Notes: a model not told the origin generated them from the letters alone. 64,000 nucleotides of DNA from Spirochaetales bacterium (GCA_012514185.1 JAAZAT010000089.1:1-64000), one strand, 5' to 3'. Positions 26,816 to 35,783 are shown, counted from the stretch's first letter. Made by a program: numbers and translations.

Positions 26816-27487
26816 ATGTTTGACGCTCATCGACACCTCAGCGACTGCGAAGCAACTGAAAACGCCCTCTATGCAACCAGCACTCCTGCTGAATGGACGC
26901 GAGTGTTAAATCTTGGTTCAATGGCAGCGGGGGGCCTTGGGATCCTTCCATCCGAATTTCCCGGGGACTCAGAGGCTATGTATACCCTGCTTGTCGCACA
27001 TCCCGACCTGCAGATAGCCGAGGTAGGTCTGGACCGCCGCTATCCAAACAGGGAGGAGCAGCGTACCTTTCTTGCCCAGATGCTGCACATGGGTTTCGAA
27101 CTTGGCCGCAGCGTCAGCCTGCACTGCGTACGGGAGGACGGCCTCTTGTTGACGGTGTTGAAAAATGAGCACAACTATCTGCCCCCTTTGTTGTGGCACG
27201 GTTGTACTGCAAGTTTTGAAACGATTGCAGAAGCGGTGCGCTATCAAGTCATTCCATCCTATGGACCGAATCTTTATGCAAGCAGGCTTCGATCACGCAT
27301 CCAAGACATACGAGAGCTTCCCTTCGCCTTGGAAACCGACTTCACAGGTACCGAAAGTGACTATGAACAGTTTTTTTCCAAGCATATCGAAACCTTTAGC
27401 CGCCTCAGCGGCTGCAGCGAAGAGCAACTGGAGAACCACAACGATGAAATCAGAACAATTCTTACGCATAACAAGACTTCTCGGTGA
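26816..27487 (+). CDS. TatD-family metal-dependent hydrolase (short)
   Basis: A 223-residue enzyme of the TatD deoxyribonuclease-like amidohydrolase family. The metal-binding signatures appear in order: DAHRHL (in place of DxHxH), EVGLDRR, SLHCV, HGCT and ETDF. The protein is about 30-40 residues shorter than classical TatD. Its 3' end overlaps the TcdA gene by 44 bases, so the two are co-transcribed. Confidence 0.85.
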   Translation: MFDAHRHLSDCEATENALYATSTPAEWTRVLNLGSMAAGGLGILPSEFPGDSEAMYTLLVAHPDLQIAEVGLDRRYPNREEQRTFLAQMLHMGFELGRSVSLHCVREDGLLLTVLKNEHNYLPPLLWHGCTASFETIAEAVRYQVIPSYGPNLYASRLRSRIQDIRELPFALETDFTGTESDYEQFFSKHIETFSRLSGCSEEQLENHNDEIRTILTHNKTSR

Positions 27488-28247
27488 AGATGCCGTCCAA
27501 TCGCTGCACGAAAAGCGGGTTGTGTTGGTTGGGCTGGGTGCCGTTGGGGGCATGTGTCTGGAATCTTTGGTACGCAGCGGAGTCGGCACGCTGCGGATCG
27601 TCGATTTCGACACCGTTGGAATCACAAACCTCAATCGACAAATACTGGCCACCTATGAAAGCCTGGGCCGACTGAAAACCGAGGTGGCATCAGAGCGGGT
27701 GAAGGCAATCAACCCCGACTGCACCTTGGAAGTGCTTCCTCTCTTCGTACAACAGGAGACGCTGGGGCAAATCCTTGCAGGGGAAATCGATCTGGTCATC
27801 GATGCCATTGACTCGCTGAATCCCAAATGCTCCTTGTTGCAGGAGGCATACAACCGCAAAATACCGGTAATCAGCAGCATGGGGGCGGCTCTCAGGCGCG
27901 ACCCGTTTTTGGTAAGAAAAGCAGACCTGATGGACACTTATGGATGTCCGTTGGCACGGGCGGTGCGGACAAACCTCAGAAAACGGGGAGTCGGTAGAGG
28001 AATCGATGTCATCTACAGTCCGGAATTGGTGCAATTCACCTATAAAAAGCCCGAAGAAGAGGAACATGCCGACTTCAATGAGCAGATTGTCGACAGGGGA
28101 AGAAGGCGGAACGTACTGGGCAGCCTTCCCACCGTCACTGCCATCTTCGGTCAGCACCTGGCACACCTTGCCATCAGCAAATTGCTGGATTCCTCGCTGC
28201 TTTCAGCAGAGGAGGCTTTCAATCCTAGGCAAAGCGTATCGGAGTGA
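27444..28247 (+). CDS. tcdA: tRNA threonylcarbamoyladenosine dehydratase (ThiF/HesA family)
   Basis: A 267-residue ThiF-type enzyme that forms cyclic t6A at position 37 of ANN-decoding tRNAs, using ATP. The start RITRLLGEDAVQSLHEKRV, the nucleotide site GLGAVGGMCLESLVRSGVG and DFDTVGITNLNRQ are typical of TcdA (CsdL). AIDSLNPKCSLLQEAYNR continues the family pattern, and SSMGAALRRDP is also characteristic. GGAG lies about 10 bases before the ATG. It overlaps tatD at its 5' end and the convergent CBM9-like gene at its 3' end by 23 bases. Confidence 0.9.
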   Translation: MKSEQFLRITRLLGEDAVQSLHEKRVVLVGLGAVGGMCLESLVRSGVGTLRIVDFDTVGITNLNRQILATYESLGRLKTEVASERVKAINPDCTLEVLPLFVQQETLGQILAGEIDLVIDAIDSLNPKCSLLQEAYNRKIPVISSMGAALRRDPFLVRKADLMDTYGCPLARAVRTNLRKRGVGRGIDVIYSPELVQFTYKKPEEEEHADFNEQIVDRGRRRNVLGSLPTVTAIFGQHLAHLAISKLLDSSLLSAEEAFNPRQSVSE

Positions 28248-28812
28248 AATAGGAAGGTGCATGGAAATCCGGTTTCAATGTACCAATTTCTGAAACGGCA
28301 AGGAAGTGGGGAACTGCATGCTTATCGCCGCAGCAGTAAAAATTCCCCTTCAACTGCACACTTCTCAGATCCTCACCCGGTTTTACCAGACCCAACAGAT
28401 CAAGCGGAAGGCTCACTTGGAGAGTCCAGCGGCTTTGCTTGTTGGAGTTCTCCAGTATTTCGACTGTATGATCGATGGTTTGCATGAAGTCAGGCGGGAA
28501 CAACATTCGATTCGCCCTTCCCTCCCCCCTGCCCACGAGCATGCTCAAAGAAGCGCTGCATTCAACATTTACATAGGCTGCTTGGCCTTCCCGCTGTAAA
28601 AAAGCTTCCACACAGCTGTCTTCCCACACCCTTCCATTGTGCTCTGTCACCATGCGCCTGAGCTGGGGTTCCCGCACCTGGTACCTGAGATGCAACAGCT
28701 GATTCTCCCATGCCATGCGCACTGAAGCCTCAACACCCTCATACTCACCCCAAAGCGGAATCAGGCTGATCGGAAGGGTTTGCTCGAGCGGCCGGCTATA
28801 GATGGTAATCAT
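28225..28812 (-). CDS. CBM9-like carbohydrate-binding family protein
   Basis: A 195-residue beta-rich protein resembling the stand-alone carbohydrate-binding module family 9-like proteins. NGRVWEDSCVEAFLQRE in the first half and LKGNFYCCGDKHAVPHFL followed by FHAPSYFTPIRF at the end are the recognisable parts. No signal peptide is visible from the chosen ATG at 28812, which has GGGAG about 10 bases upstream. Its ligand is unknown. It converges with tcdA. Confidence 0.75.
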   Translation of the reverse strand: MITIYSRPLEQTLPISLIPLWGEYEGVEASVRMAWENQLLHLRYQVREPQLRRMVTEHNGRVWEDSCVEAFLQREGQAAYVNVECSASLSMLVGRGEGRANRMLFPPDFMQTIDHTVEILENSNKQSRWTLQVSLPLDLLGLVKPGEDLRSVQLKGNFYCCGDKHAVPHFLAVSEIGTLKPDFHAPSYFTPIRFA

Positions 28813-28930
28813 GATTTCATACTCCCTTCCTGCCAGTATAGACGAGAGCCAGCGTTCAAGCATAGGGGTTGTTGAAGCAAACAGGCGGGCTTTTCTCCTT
28901 GATAGGCATCACAAATTGAGGAGATATCAC

Positions 28931-29983
28931 ATGAATCATCGAACACTGTCCTTTGCTGGACTCATGCTTTTGCTCGCGTTGCTCATTGGTTGTGAAAACA
29001 CCGTTGAGCCTGAGAGAGCGACCTTGAGGCTGAACCTCGCCTCCGAGCGGTTTCGGACATCGAGAAGCCTGCTGCCCACACCGCAGGATATGACCATCAC
29101 CACGGTAAGGATCACCGGAACCGGGCCGAAAGGACAAACAGTGGATGTACAATCTGAGGACCAAGTGGTGGAAATCGGAAACCTTGCCATCGGAACATGG
29201 ATATTGCATGCAGTCGGGTTCAACAGCAAGGGAACCGCCCTTGTCAGCGGCGATGTGACAACCCTGCTCTCATCGGTGACCAATGAGGCGACCTTGGAGC
29301 TGACGCAGCTTGTCGGAGAAGGAGTGATGAGTGTGCAGCTTTCCTGGGATCCCGATCAGGTGGCATCGGATGTGCGCCTTGAAGCCCAGCTTTTCCATCA
29401 AAGCGGCTCCCCGGTCGCCCTCGAGGTTGGGGCCCTGAATAAAGCCGATGGTACGGTTAGCCTGACAAAAACCCTGCCTGCAGGCTCCTATTATCTCAAA
29501 CTGCAGCTGTTCAGCCAGGAGGTTCTGGTCAGCGGAGCAAGCCAATCCTTGAGAATCCTCGACGGGGTCACCAGCGATGGCAGCATTGAGCTCATCATCG
29601 GAGACCTTTCCACCGCCTACACCATCATGGTCGTAAACAACACCATGCTTCCCATTGAAGGCAGTATTGTCTCCACTCCTCTGCAAGCAAAGGCCGGGGA
29701 TGAGGTGACGCTTACCTATACTCCGAGCAATCTACCTGAGGGAATCGGCATCAACGACCTGCAGATCGACTGGTATTGCGAAGGGATCCTCGTACAAGCA
29801 TCACAAGCTGCCTATACCAGTATTCCACTTGCGGGAGTTCACCGCTACGATGTCATCGTCAACCACGACCGGTTGGGAAGCCTCGGCTCCTCAACCATTC
29901 TGCTTGACATGCCTAGGTCGCTGACTCAAAGGCAGGGGCGAACCAGGCAGGAAGCGGCATCGGTCGGTGTGTTTGTACATTGA
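28931..29983 (+). CDS. Lipoprotein with beta-sandwich repeats
   Basis: A 350-residue predicted lipoprotein. The signal LMLLLALLIGC ends in a lipobox with cysteine at about position 21. The mature part looks like three to four beta-sandwich modules with alternating hydrophobic residues (TITTVRITGTGPKGQTVDVQ, LPAGSYYLKLQLFSQEVLVS), similar to surface domains of other spirochaete lipoproteins. AGGAG is well placed before the ATG. The C-terminal 24 codons overlap the convergent thioesterase gene by 71 bases. Function is unknown. Confidence 0.78.
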   Translation: MNHRTLSFAGLMLLLALLIGCENTVEPERATLRLNLASERFRTSRSLLPTPQDMTITTVRITGTGPKGQTVDVQSEDQVVEIGNLAIGTWILHAVGFNSKGTALVSGDVTTLLSSVTNEATLELTQLVGEGVMSVQLSWDPDQVASDVRLEAQLFHQSGSPVALEVGALNKADGTVSLTKTLPAGSYYLKLQLFSQEVLVSGASQSLRILDGVTSDGSIELIIGDLSTAYTIMVVNNTMLPIEGSIVSTPLQAKAGDEVTLTYTPSNLPEGIGINDLQIDWYCEGILVQASQAAYTSIPLAGVHRYDVIVNHDRLGSLGSSTILLDMPRSLTQRQGRTRQEAASVGVFVH

Positions 29984-30329
29984 TCGAGGCCACCTTGACC
30001 AGAAGGACGCACAGGCTCTGCCCATCACGAAGGACTGTCTGCCGAAAGACGATGGAAAACCGTTTTGCACTTTCAAGCTCGGTCTGCACTTCCAACAGGT
30101 CATCCAGATGAGCCGGGCTTTGGTAGTCCACCGTAATCGATTTGACGACAAAGGCGAGGCCTTCAGACTTCATGAGGCTCGTTTGCGAACCATCAAGGCC
30201 GTGCCGGCGGGCTATGTCGCGCAACAGTTCCGTCCTTGCATGCTCGGCGAAATCAAGATACCGGCCGTGGTAGACAATGCCGCCACAGTCGGTATCGCTG
30301 TAATACACGCGAAGTGGAAACGAGTGCAT
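29913..30329 (-). CDS. YbgC-like acyl-CoA thioesterase (4HBT fold)
   Basis: A 138-residue hot-dog-fold thioesterase. The family signature YYSDTDCGGIVYHGRYLDF at residues 9-27 holds the catalytic aspartate, and the following FAEHARTELLR is the conserved helix. The ATG overlaps the lysA stop codon (TGATG), so it is translated as the last gene of the lysine operon, a position that may be only transcriptional convenience. Confidence 0.9.
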   Translation of the reverse strand: MHSFPLRVYYSDTDCGGIVYHGRYLDFAEHARTELLRDIARRHGLDGSQTSLMKSEGLAFVVKSITVDYQSPAHLDDLLEVQTELESAKRFSIVFRQTVLRDGQSLCVLLVKVASINVQTHRPMPLPAWFAPAFESAT

Positions 30330-31594
30330 CAAACTTCCACCTCCGCTCCTGCAAAACGAAGGGTCTGTACGTAATCGTCGTAGGTTTGCGCCCTGCGAAT
30401 CATAACCACCGAACCATCGCGCTTGAGCAGATACTCGGCACAGCGGAGCTTTCCATTATAGTTGAAGCCCATGCTGTGACCGTGGGCCCCTGCATCATGA
30501 ATCACCACCACATCCCCCTTCTGTACTTCGGGCAGCGTGCGATCGATGGCAAACTTGTCGTTGTTCTCGCACAGCGACCCGGTTACATCGTAGGTATGGT
30601 CGCAAGGCAGATTGTCCTTTCCCACCACGGTGATATGGTGGTAGGAGCCGTACAGGGCCGGACGCATGAGGTTGGCCATTGATGCATCAAGGCCGACATA
30701 ATCCTTATACTTCTTCGTTACATGCAGGACCCTGCTGACAAGGTATCCATACGGGCCGGTGATCACCCGCCCGCACTCAAATACAATTTGCAGCGGATCG
30801 AGACCGGCGGGAACAATCATGCTCTGGTAGAGTTCCTGCATGTGGGAGCTGACCTTCGCCAAGTCCATCTTCTCCTGGTCGGGACGGTAGGGTATGCCGA
30901 TGCCGCCTCCCATGTCGATGAACTCAATGCGTACGCCAGCTTCTTTGTGGATGCGGATGGCAAGGTCGAAGAGCATGCGGGCGGTCTCAACGATGTACGA
31001 TCCGTCCAATTCGTTGGATGCAACCATGGTATGAAGGCCGAAGTGCTTGACTCCCTTCTCTTTCATGATCTTATAGCAATCGATGATCTGGGAGGTGGTC
31101 ACCCCGTACTTTGCCTCCACCGGGTTGCCGATGATGGCATTGCCAGTGCGGTCCGGTCCGGGATTGTACCTGAAGCAGATGGTGTCGGGAAACGTCCCGA
31201 CTGCCTGCTGGAGTGCTTCTATGTGCGTGATGTCATCCAGGTTGATGATCGCCCCGAGTTCATAGGCCGCCTTGAACTCCTCGGGCGGGGTGTCATTGCT
31301 GGTAAACATGATCTTCCTGCCGGTAATGCCGCAAGCCTTTGCAAGCTGAAGCTCAGGCAGGGAAGAGCAGTCTGCACCAAACCCCTCTTGGGCCAGGAGC
31401 TTCAGGAGGGTCGGGTTGGGACAAGCTTTTACCGCATAGTAATTGCAAAAACCGGGTGCCCAGGCAAAGAGTTTCTTGAAATACCTTGCATGCTCGATCA
31501 TCGCTTTCTCATCGTACACATAGAACGGAGTTGGAAGTTGGCTGGCCAACTCCAGCATATCACCATGGCCGATAGGTAGCTTTTTCTCACTCAT
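30329..31594 (-). CDS. lysA: Diaminopimelate decarboxylase
   Basis: A 421-residue PLP enzyme (fold type III) that turns meso-diaminopimelate into lysine. The PLP lysine lies in NYYAVKACPNP, the phosphate-binding glycine loop in DMGGGIGIPYRP, ECGRVITGPYG follows, and GSLCENNDKFA supplies the cysteine that contributes to the partner active site. It is the fourth gene of the dapB-dapA-dapL-lysA operon; its ATG overlaps the dapL stop. The motif variants differ from E. coli LysA, and a related decarboxylase activity is conceivable, but the operon favours lysine synthesis. Confidence 0.9.
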   Translation of the reverse strand: MSEKKLPIGHGDMLELASQLPTPFYVYDEKAMIEHARYFKKLFAWAPGFCNYYAVKACPNPTLLKLLAQEGFGADCSSLPELQLAKACGITGRKIMFTSNDTPPEEFKAAYELGAIINLDDITHIEALQQAVGTFPDTICFRYNPGPDRTGNAIIGNPVEAKYGVTTSQIIDCYKIMKEKGVKHFGLHTMVASNELDGSYIVETARMLFDLAIRIHKEAGVRIEFIDMGGGIGIPYRPDQEKMDLAKVSSHMQELYQSMIVPAGLDPLQIVFECGRVITGPYGYLVSRVLHVTKKYKDYVGLDASMANLMRPALYGSYHHITVVGKDNLPCDHTYDVTGSLCENNDKFAIDRTLPEVQKGDVVVIHDAGAHGHSMGFNYNGKLRCAEYLLKRDGSVVMIRRAQTYDDYVQTLRFAGAEVEV

Positions 31595-32820
31595 ATCTTC
31601 AAATTCTCCTCAATCATCTGCATGGCTTGAACAACCTGTTCGCGATGGCCGTACGACGAAACCCTTACAAAAGTCCTGCCGGCCGGACCGAATCCGCTTC
31701 CCGGGGTCACCACCACATGGCAGGTGTCGAGCAACAGGTCGAAGAAATCCCAACTATCCATACCATGGGGAGTCTTCGCCCAGATGTACGGGCTGTTGAC
31801 CCCGCCATACACGGTCAAGCCAACCTTGGCAAGCCCTTCACGGATGATCCGGGCATTCTCCAAGTAGTATGCCACCAAGGCCCTGCTCTGCTCGTATCCC
31901 TCTCCAGACAACGCAGCATATCCACCCTTCTGGGCAATGTTGCTCGCCCCGTTGAAAAACGTGCACTGCCTGCGGTTCCACATCGAATTGAGCACGGTCG
32001 GAGGAGCATCCTCACAGCAAAGGGCTTTCGGCACAATGGTCCAGCCAAGCCGTACACCGGTAAAACCGGAGAACTTGGAGAAGCTGTTGATCTCGATGGC
32101 GCACTCCTTGGCCCCTTCCACTTCATAGATGGAGCGAGGGTATCCAGCCTCGGTGATGTACTCGCTGTATGCGCTGTCGAAGATGATGACACTCTTGTGC
32201 GCTCGAGCGTAATCGACAAAGGCTTTCAACTGGTCGTAGGTCGCCACAGCGCCGGTAGGGTTATTCGGACTGCACAGGTAGATCAAGTCCACCTTCTGCT
32301 TCGGAGGCTCGGGAATGAACCCATTCTCCTCAGTGCTGGCAAGGTACACAAAGCCGTCGTAGCAACCCTTCTCCTTATTGAAAAGCCCGGTGCGCCCACC
32401 GACCACATTGCTGTCCACATACACAGGATATGCAGGGTCTTGAATGGCAACGATGTTGTTTTCGCCAAACAGGTCCTGAATGTTGGCAGCATCACTCTTG
32501 GCGCCGTCACTGACAAAGAATTCGGTGCTTTCCAGCTCTACACCGTAGCGCCGGTAGTAGAGGACCAAGGCCTCGCGCAGGTAGGCATCCCCCTGCTCAT
32601 CGCCGTATCCAGTATAGGTAGTGCGATCTGAAAGAGCCTCAATCTTCTCCCTCATCGCGTTGCAGACCGCCTCGGGAAGAGCTTCGGTGGTATTGCCGAT
32701 GCCCAAACGGAGGACAGGCACACCGGGATGGGTCTTCTGCCAGGCACTCGTCCTGCGGGCGATTTCAGGAAAGAGATACCCGCTTGCAAGTTTTTGATAA
32801 TTCGTATTGATCGTAGCCAT
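31591..32820 (-). CDS. dapL: LL-diaminopimelate aminotransferase
   Basis: A 409-residue class I/II PLP aminotransferase that converts tetrahydrodipicolinate directly to LL-diaminopimelate with glutamate as donor, replacing the DapD-DapC-DapE steps. The PLP lysine is in INSFSKFSGFTGVRLGW. YLCSPNNPTGAVATYDQL and LRLGIGNTTEALPEAV are typical of DapL rather than general aspartate aminotransferases. AAGGAG precedes the ATG. The position between dapA and lysA fits. Confidence 0.95.
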   Translation of the reverse strand: MATINTNYQKLASGYLFPEIARRTSAWQKTHPGVPVLRLGIGNTTEALPEAVCNAMREKIEALSDRTTYTGYGDEQGDAYLREALVLYYRRYGVELESTEFFVSDGAKSDAANIQDLFGENNIVAIQDPAYPVYVDSNVVGGRTGLFNKEKGCYDGFVYLASTEENGFIPEPPKQKVDLIYLCSPNNPTGAVATYDQLKAFVDYARAHKSVIIFDSAYSEYITEAGYPRSIYEVEGAKECAIEINSFSKFSGFTGVRLGWTIVPKALCCEDAPPTVLNSMWNRRQCTFFNGASNIAQKGGYAALSGEGYEQSRALVAYYLENARIIREGLAKVGLTVYGGVNSPYIWAKTPHGMDSWDFFDLLLDTCHVVVTPGSGFGPAGRTFVRVSSYGHREQVVQAMQMIEENLKI

Positions 32821-32825
32821 GAACT

Positions 32826-33737
32826 CTATCTCCTTGTTATCGCCCCAAGCTCATCCAATGCATCAAGTTCTGCATAGAGGCGGGCCCTGTTCTCTTCACT
32901 CTCAAAGCTGCACAACGGAAGCCTGAACGACTCTTCGCACCAACCGTACCGTGCCATGGCGGTCTTGATCGGGATGGGATTGGTTTCCAAGAAACAAGCC
33001 TTGAAGAAACCCGCAAGCTTCGCCTCCATCTTTCGGGCTTCATCAAACTTGCCTTCCAGGGCAAGGTGAATCATTTTGGAAATATAAGAGGGGCAGATGT
33101 TCGATCCGACGCTGATCACGCCATCACCGCCGTTCTCGATCAAGGACAGGGAAAGGTTGTCATCACCGCTGAGTACATGGAACTTGCCATGGGTGGCATC
33201 GATGACCGCCCGCATCTGTTCGAGACTGCCGCTGGCTTCCTTGACCCCCACGATGTTCGAACAGGCGTCGCTGAGAGCCTTTACCGTTTCGGTCTCAATA
33301 TTCACTCCTGTTCTTCCCTTGATGTTGTAGAGGATGCAGGGAATATCGACACTCTCGGCAATCGCTTTGAAGTGCAGATACAAACCCTTCTGGGTAGGCT
33401 TGTTATAGTACGGATTCACCAAAAGCACTGCATCGACCCCCACCTGCTGGGCGTGCCGCGAGAGCCTGATCGCCTCGCTTGTTGCATTGGAACCGGTGCC
33501 TGCAATGACAGGAACCCGGCCGTTGGCGAATTTGACGGTCAGGGCGATGGTACGGTCGTGTTCATCATGGCTGAGCGTCGGGCTCTCCCCGGTTGTACCG
33601 CAGGGCACCAGGCCGTCTATGCCGCTTTGGATCTGAGCCTCGATGATCTGCTCAAGGCGCTCTTCATCCAGATTGTCCTTCTTGGTGAACGGGGTGATCA
33701 ACGCAGTATGGACACCCTTGAAACTCAGTTCTCTCAT
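32826..33737 (-). CDS. dapA: 4-hydroxy-tetrahydrodipicolinate synthase
   Basis: A 303-residue TIM-barrel class I aldolase that condenses pyruvate with aspartate semialdehyde. Visible are the substrate-binding GTTGESPTL, the tyrosine/arginine pair in LYNIKGRTGVN and the Schiff-base lysine of VGVKEASGS. It lies 14 bases after dapB and 5 bases before dapL. A second dapA homologue is encoded at 35812. Confidence 0.95.
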   Translation of the reverse strand: MRELSFKGVHTALITPFTKKDNLDEERLEQIIEAQIQSGIDGLVPCGTTGESPTLSHDEHDRTIALTVKFANGRVPVIAGTGSNATSEAIRLSRHAQQVGVDAVLLVNPYYNKPTQKGLYLHFKAIAESVDIPCILYNIKGRTGVNIETETVKALSDACSNIVGVKEASGSLEQMRAVIDATHGKFHVLSGDDNLSLSLIENGGDGVISVGSNICPSYISKMIHLALEGKFDEARKMEAKLAGFFKACFLETNPIPIKTAMARYGWCEESFRLPLCSFESEENRARLYAELDALDELGAITRR

Positions 33738-33751
33738 ACGGTTTTCTCCAT

Positions 33752-34495
33752 TTAAAAAAGCATGTCATCGATAGAAAAGAAGCCGTGCTTTTCGGCAGTA
33801 ATCCACGTTGCAGCCTTCAGGGCTCCCGATACAAACCCATCCCTGTTGCGGGCTGTATGGGTCAGCTCGATTGTATCGACGGGGCTGTCGAACAGCACCG
33901 TATGCACACCTGGGCTGTATCCTCCGCGGACCGAGGAGATATGTATTTCCTGCTTCTCCCGCCTGCGGTCAAGGCGTGCAGTTTCAAGCTTGTCTTTTGC
34001 ATTAAGCTGCTGAGTCAGGATATTTCCAAGCATCACAGCAGTACCAGAGGGACTGTCAGCCTTTGCAGCATGAAACCACTCCTGGACCAGCGAATCGTAT
34101 TCAGGGAAGTTGTTCATCAGACTCGCAGCCTTGCGTACGATGGAAAAAAAGAGTTGAACGCCGATGGAAAAGTTGCCCGACCAGATGATAGCACATCCAG
34201 GGTGGGACTCAAGTTTCTTCAGGGAATCGAGCTTGTCGTACCATCCGGTGGTAGCAATGACTGCAGGTGTCGAGGTTTCGCAGTACAGATTCATCCGCTC
34301 TTCAATGCCCTCTGCTGCAGAAAACTCAATGGCTGCGTCAGCACCAGCCAAAGCCTGTGCAGTCAGCGTGCGATGCGTCACCCTCGGATCCTCAACATGT
34401 GGATCGATGATGGAGACGACCTCATGTCCGCTGCTGATCGCAGCCTCATGCAATTGCCTACCCATCTTTCCAAATCCTACGATTGCAATGTGCAT
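33752..34495 (-). CDS. dapB: 4-hydroxy-tetrahydrodipicolinate reductase
   Basis: A 247-residue NAD(P)H-dependent reductase. The nucleotide-binding start is IAIVGFGKMGRQLHE, and WFHAAKADSPSGTAVMLG holds the catalytic histidine/lysine and the D-S/A-P-S-G-T substrate-binding motif (the usual EHHxxKxDAPSGTA is shortened). SGNFSIGVQLFF also matches. It is the first gene of the core lysine operon, with GAGGAG before the ATG. A second, fused DapB is encoded at 36941. Confidence 0.93.
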   Translation of the reverse strand: MHIAIVGFGKMGRQLHEAAISSGHEVVSIIDPHVEDPRVTHRTLTAQALAGADAAIEFSAAEGIEERMNLYCETSTPAVIATTGWYDKLDSLKKLESHPGCAIIWSGNFSIGVQLFFSIVRKAASLMNNFPEYDSLVQEWFHAAKADSPSGTAVMLGNILTQQLNAKDKLETARLDRRREKQEIHISSVRGGYSPGVHTVLFDSPVDTIELTHTARNRDGFVSGALKAATWITAEKHGFFSIDDMLF

Positions 34496-34524
34496 TCAGT
34501 TCTCCTCTGTTGTAATTGTTTTGG

Positions 34525-34571
34525 AGTGTATCATTCTCATAACATTTTGTCTATAATCACAACAAAATGTT
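34525..34571 (-). promoter_or_regulatory. Promoter and inverted-repeat operator of the dapB-lysA operon
   Basis: On the minus strand TAGACA (34553-34548), 17 bases and TACACT (34530-34525) form the promoter, about 30 bases before the dapB ATG. A perfect 10-bp inverted repeat, AACATTTTGT at 34541-34550 and ACAAAATGTT at 34562-34571, is separated by 11 bases, so the half-sites are two helical turns apart. It covers the -35 box and suggests binding of a dimeric regulator. The leader is too short for a lysine riboswitch. Confidence 0.6.
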
Positions 34572-34875
34572 TTTTATGCAACTATTTTAACCAGTACTAT
34601 CCCTACAATAGACCTGCCTTCATCCCCGGCGAGACCCATGTTTTTCGGGGAGGTACGACCAAGAAGCATGATTCTGATAAGAAACCAGACTGGAAAATCC
34701 GATTCAGTTACGGGTATTCCAGCCTGGTTGTCATAATCGCAGCCGACTTGCAACGAATGCCGGGTTGTCGGCCGGGATAAGAAGGTATTCAACTACACCG
34801 AATACCAGATGGAGCACGCATTCCAGACAGTTCGGAGAATTCTCCAGCCGGCTATCAGGCATTTTCGTTTGGATT
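34572..34875. other. Stretch without a clear gene
   Basis: No intact gene is seen. On the plus strand a frame from about 34583 to 34780 reads as polar, beta-rich protein text and is followed in another frame by text that could be its continuation, as if a gene fragment had decayed by frameshift. No family was recognised. A perfect 12-bp palindrome, GGAGAATTCTCC, lies at 34836-34847. Confidence 0.35.
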
Positions 34876-35625
34876 CTACAATCCATCACCATTCTTACGC
34901 TTGCGCATGTACTCGTTCCAATATTGATTCACATCGTGCGTCAATTTCTGCAGGTGGTCCATCATGCCGGCTTCAGCCTTATCAGGATCATGATTTTCGA
35001 TTGCCTCAAGAATGCTGAGATGATATGTACGATAGTTGTCGCCTACACGATGCCTGAGTTGTTCAAACAATTCCGACTGTTGGCCCATGGTGGATAGCAT
35101 CATATACAGTGAAACCAAGGCCTCATTTTTTGATGCTTTTGCGATACAGCTGTGAAACGCTATATCATCTTTTGCTATACTCTGCCGGTCGGATGAGTGC
35201 ATCTGTTGATTTGCATAACAACGCTTGAGCTCTTGCAGTTCCTCATCTGTTATGCGTTCGGCGGCAAGACGCGCCGTCTGGCGCTCGATGGCGGACCTCG
35301 CTTCGAGAACCATGATGAAATTCTCCAACACATCGCTGCTTAACAATGATTCCAAGCTTGTCTTGTAATAATCAAATTCGAGTGTAGTTTTCGTATCCTC
35401 GATGATCTTTCTTCCAAGTGGAGTGATCAGGCGCCCTTTGAATCCAATCTTCTCCAAATATCCGAGTGTTTCCAACTCGTTCAATTCTCGTCCAACGGTC
35501 GCGCTGCTGACTTCAATACCGTTTTTTTTAAGACTGTTGACAATATACCATGATCCAACCGGTTCCTTGGAATTTCCAATCAGTTCCAGAATTGGCTTCT
35601 TCCATTTATCCTTTGCAATTTCCAC
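34876..35625 (-). CDS. Transcriptional regulator with NrpR-like winged helix and FCD effector domain
   Basis: A 249-residue regulator. Residues 8-75 look like the winged helix at the start of NrpR-type proteins (PVGSWYIVNSLKKNGIEVSS, then ELNELETLGYLEKIGFKGR). Residues 95-240 form an FCD domain as in GntR/FadR regulators, with likely metal-binding residues in KDDIAFHSCIAKAS, YRTYHLSILEAI and MMDHLQKL. The start is a GTG with GGAGGT seven bases upstream. It diverges from dapA2 and very probably controls the cluster up to the TRAP transporter, since two promoters there share a palindromic site. FCD regulators usually sense organic or amino acids. Confidence 0.85.
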   Translation of the reverse strand: MEIAKDKWKKPILELIGNSKEPVGSWYIVNSLKKNGIEVSSATVGRELNELETLGYLEKIGFKGRLITPLGRKIIEDTKTTLEFDYYKTSLESLLSSDVLENFIMVLEARSAIERQTARLAAERITDEELQELKRCYANQQMHSSDRQSIAKDDIAFHSCIAKASKNEALVSLYMMLSTMGQQSELFEQLRHRVGDNYRTYHLSILEAIENHDPDKAEAGMMDHLQKLTHDVNQYWNEYMRKRKNGDGL

Positions 35626-35669
35626 AACGTTACCTCCGTATCAGTCTAACCAATCTGAACCATTCCCGC

Positions 35670-35698
35670 AAGATATCTTCACAATTCAAAGCGGACAA
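35670..35698 (-). promoter_or_regulatory. Promoter of the FCD regulator gene
   Basis: Minus-strand TTGTCC (35698-35693), a 17-base spacer and TATCTT (35675-35670) lie about 45 bases upstream of the regulator GTG. Confidence 0.5.
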
Positions 35699-35731
35699 TG
35701 TTCCTACCCTAATTTCTTCCAGCGGTTTTAC

Positions 35732-35783
35732 TTGACTGCAGGAATTCGGCGGTTTACACTACTACCACTCATAGTATGAGTAG
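35732..35783 (+). promoter_or_regulatory. Promoter and operator of dapA2
   Basis: TTGACT (35732-35737), 17 bases and TACACT (35755-35760) form the promoter. Directly downstream, over the expected transcription start, is the palindrome ACTCATAGTATGAGT (35767-35781, centre G35774). The 13 bases ATAGTATGAGTAG (35771-35783) recur exactly at 45801-45813 in the TRAP promoter. A repressor bound here would block initiation. Confidence 0.65.

Noticed and set aside
30722-31627. Long plus-strand frames opposite lysA and dapL
   Set aside because: Both minus-strand genes are well supported by PLP-binding motifs; the opposite frames are by-products.
34496-34530. Lysine riboswitch upstream of dapB
   Set aside because: The predicted leader is only about 30 bases and lacks the conserved lysine-aptamer elements.
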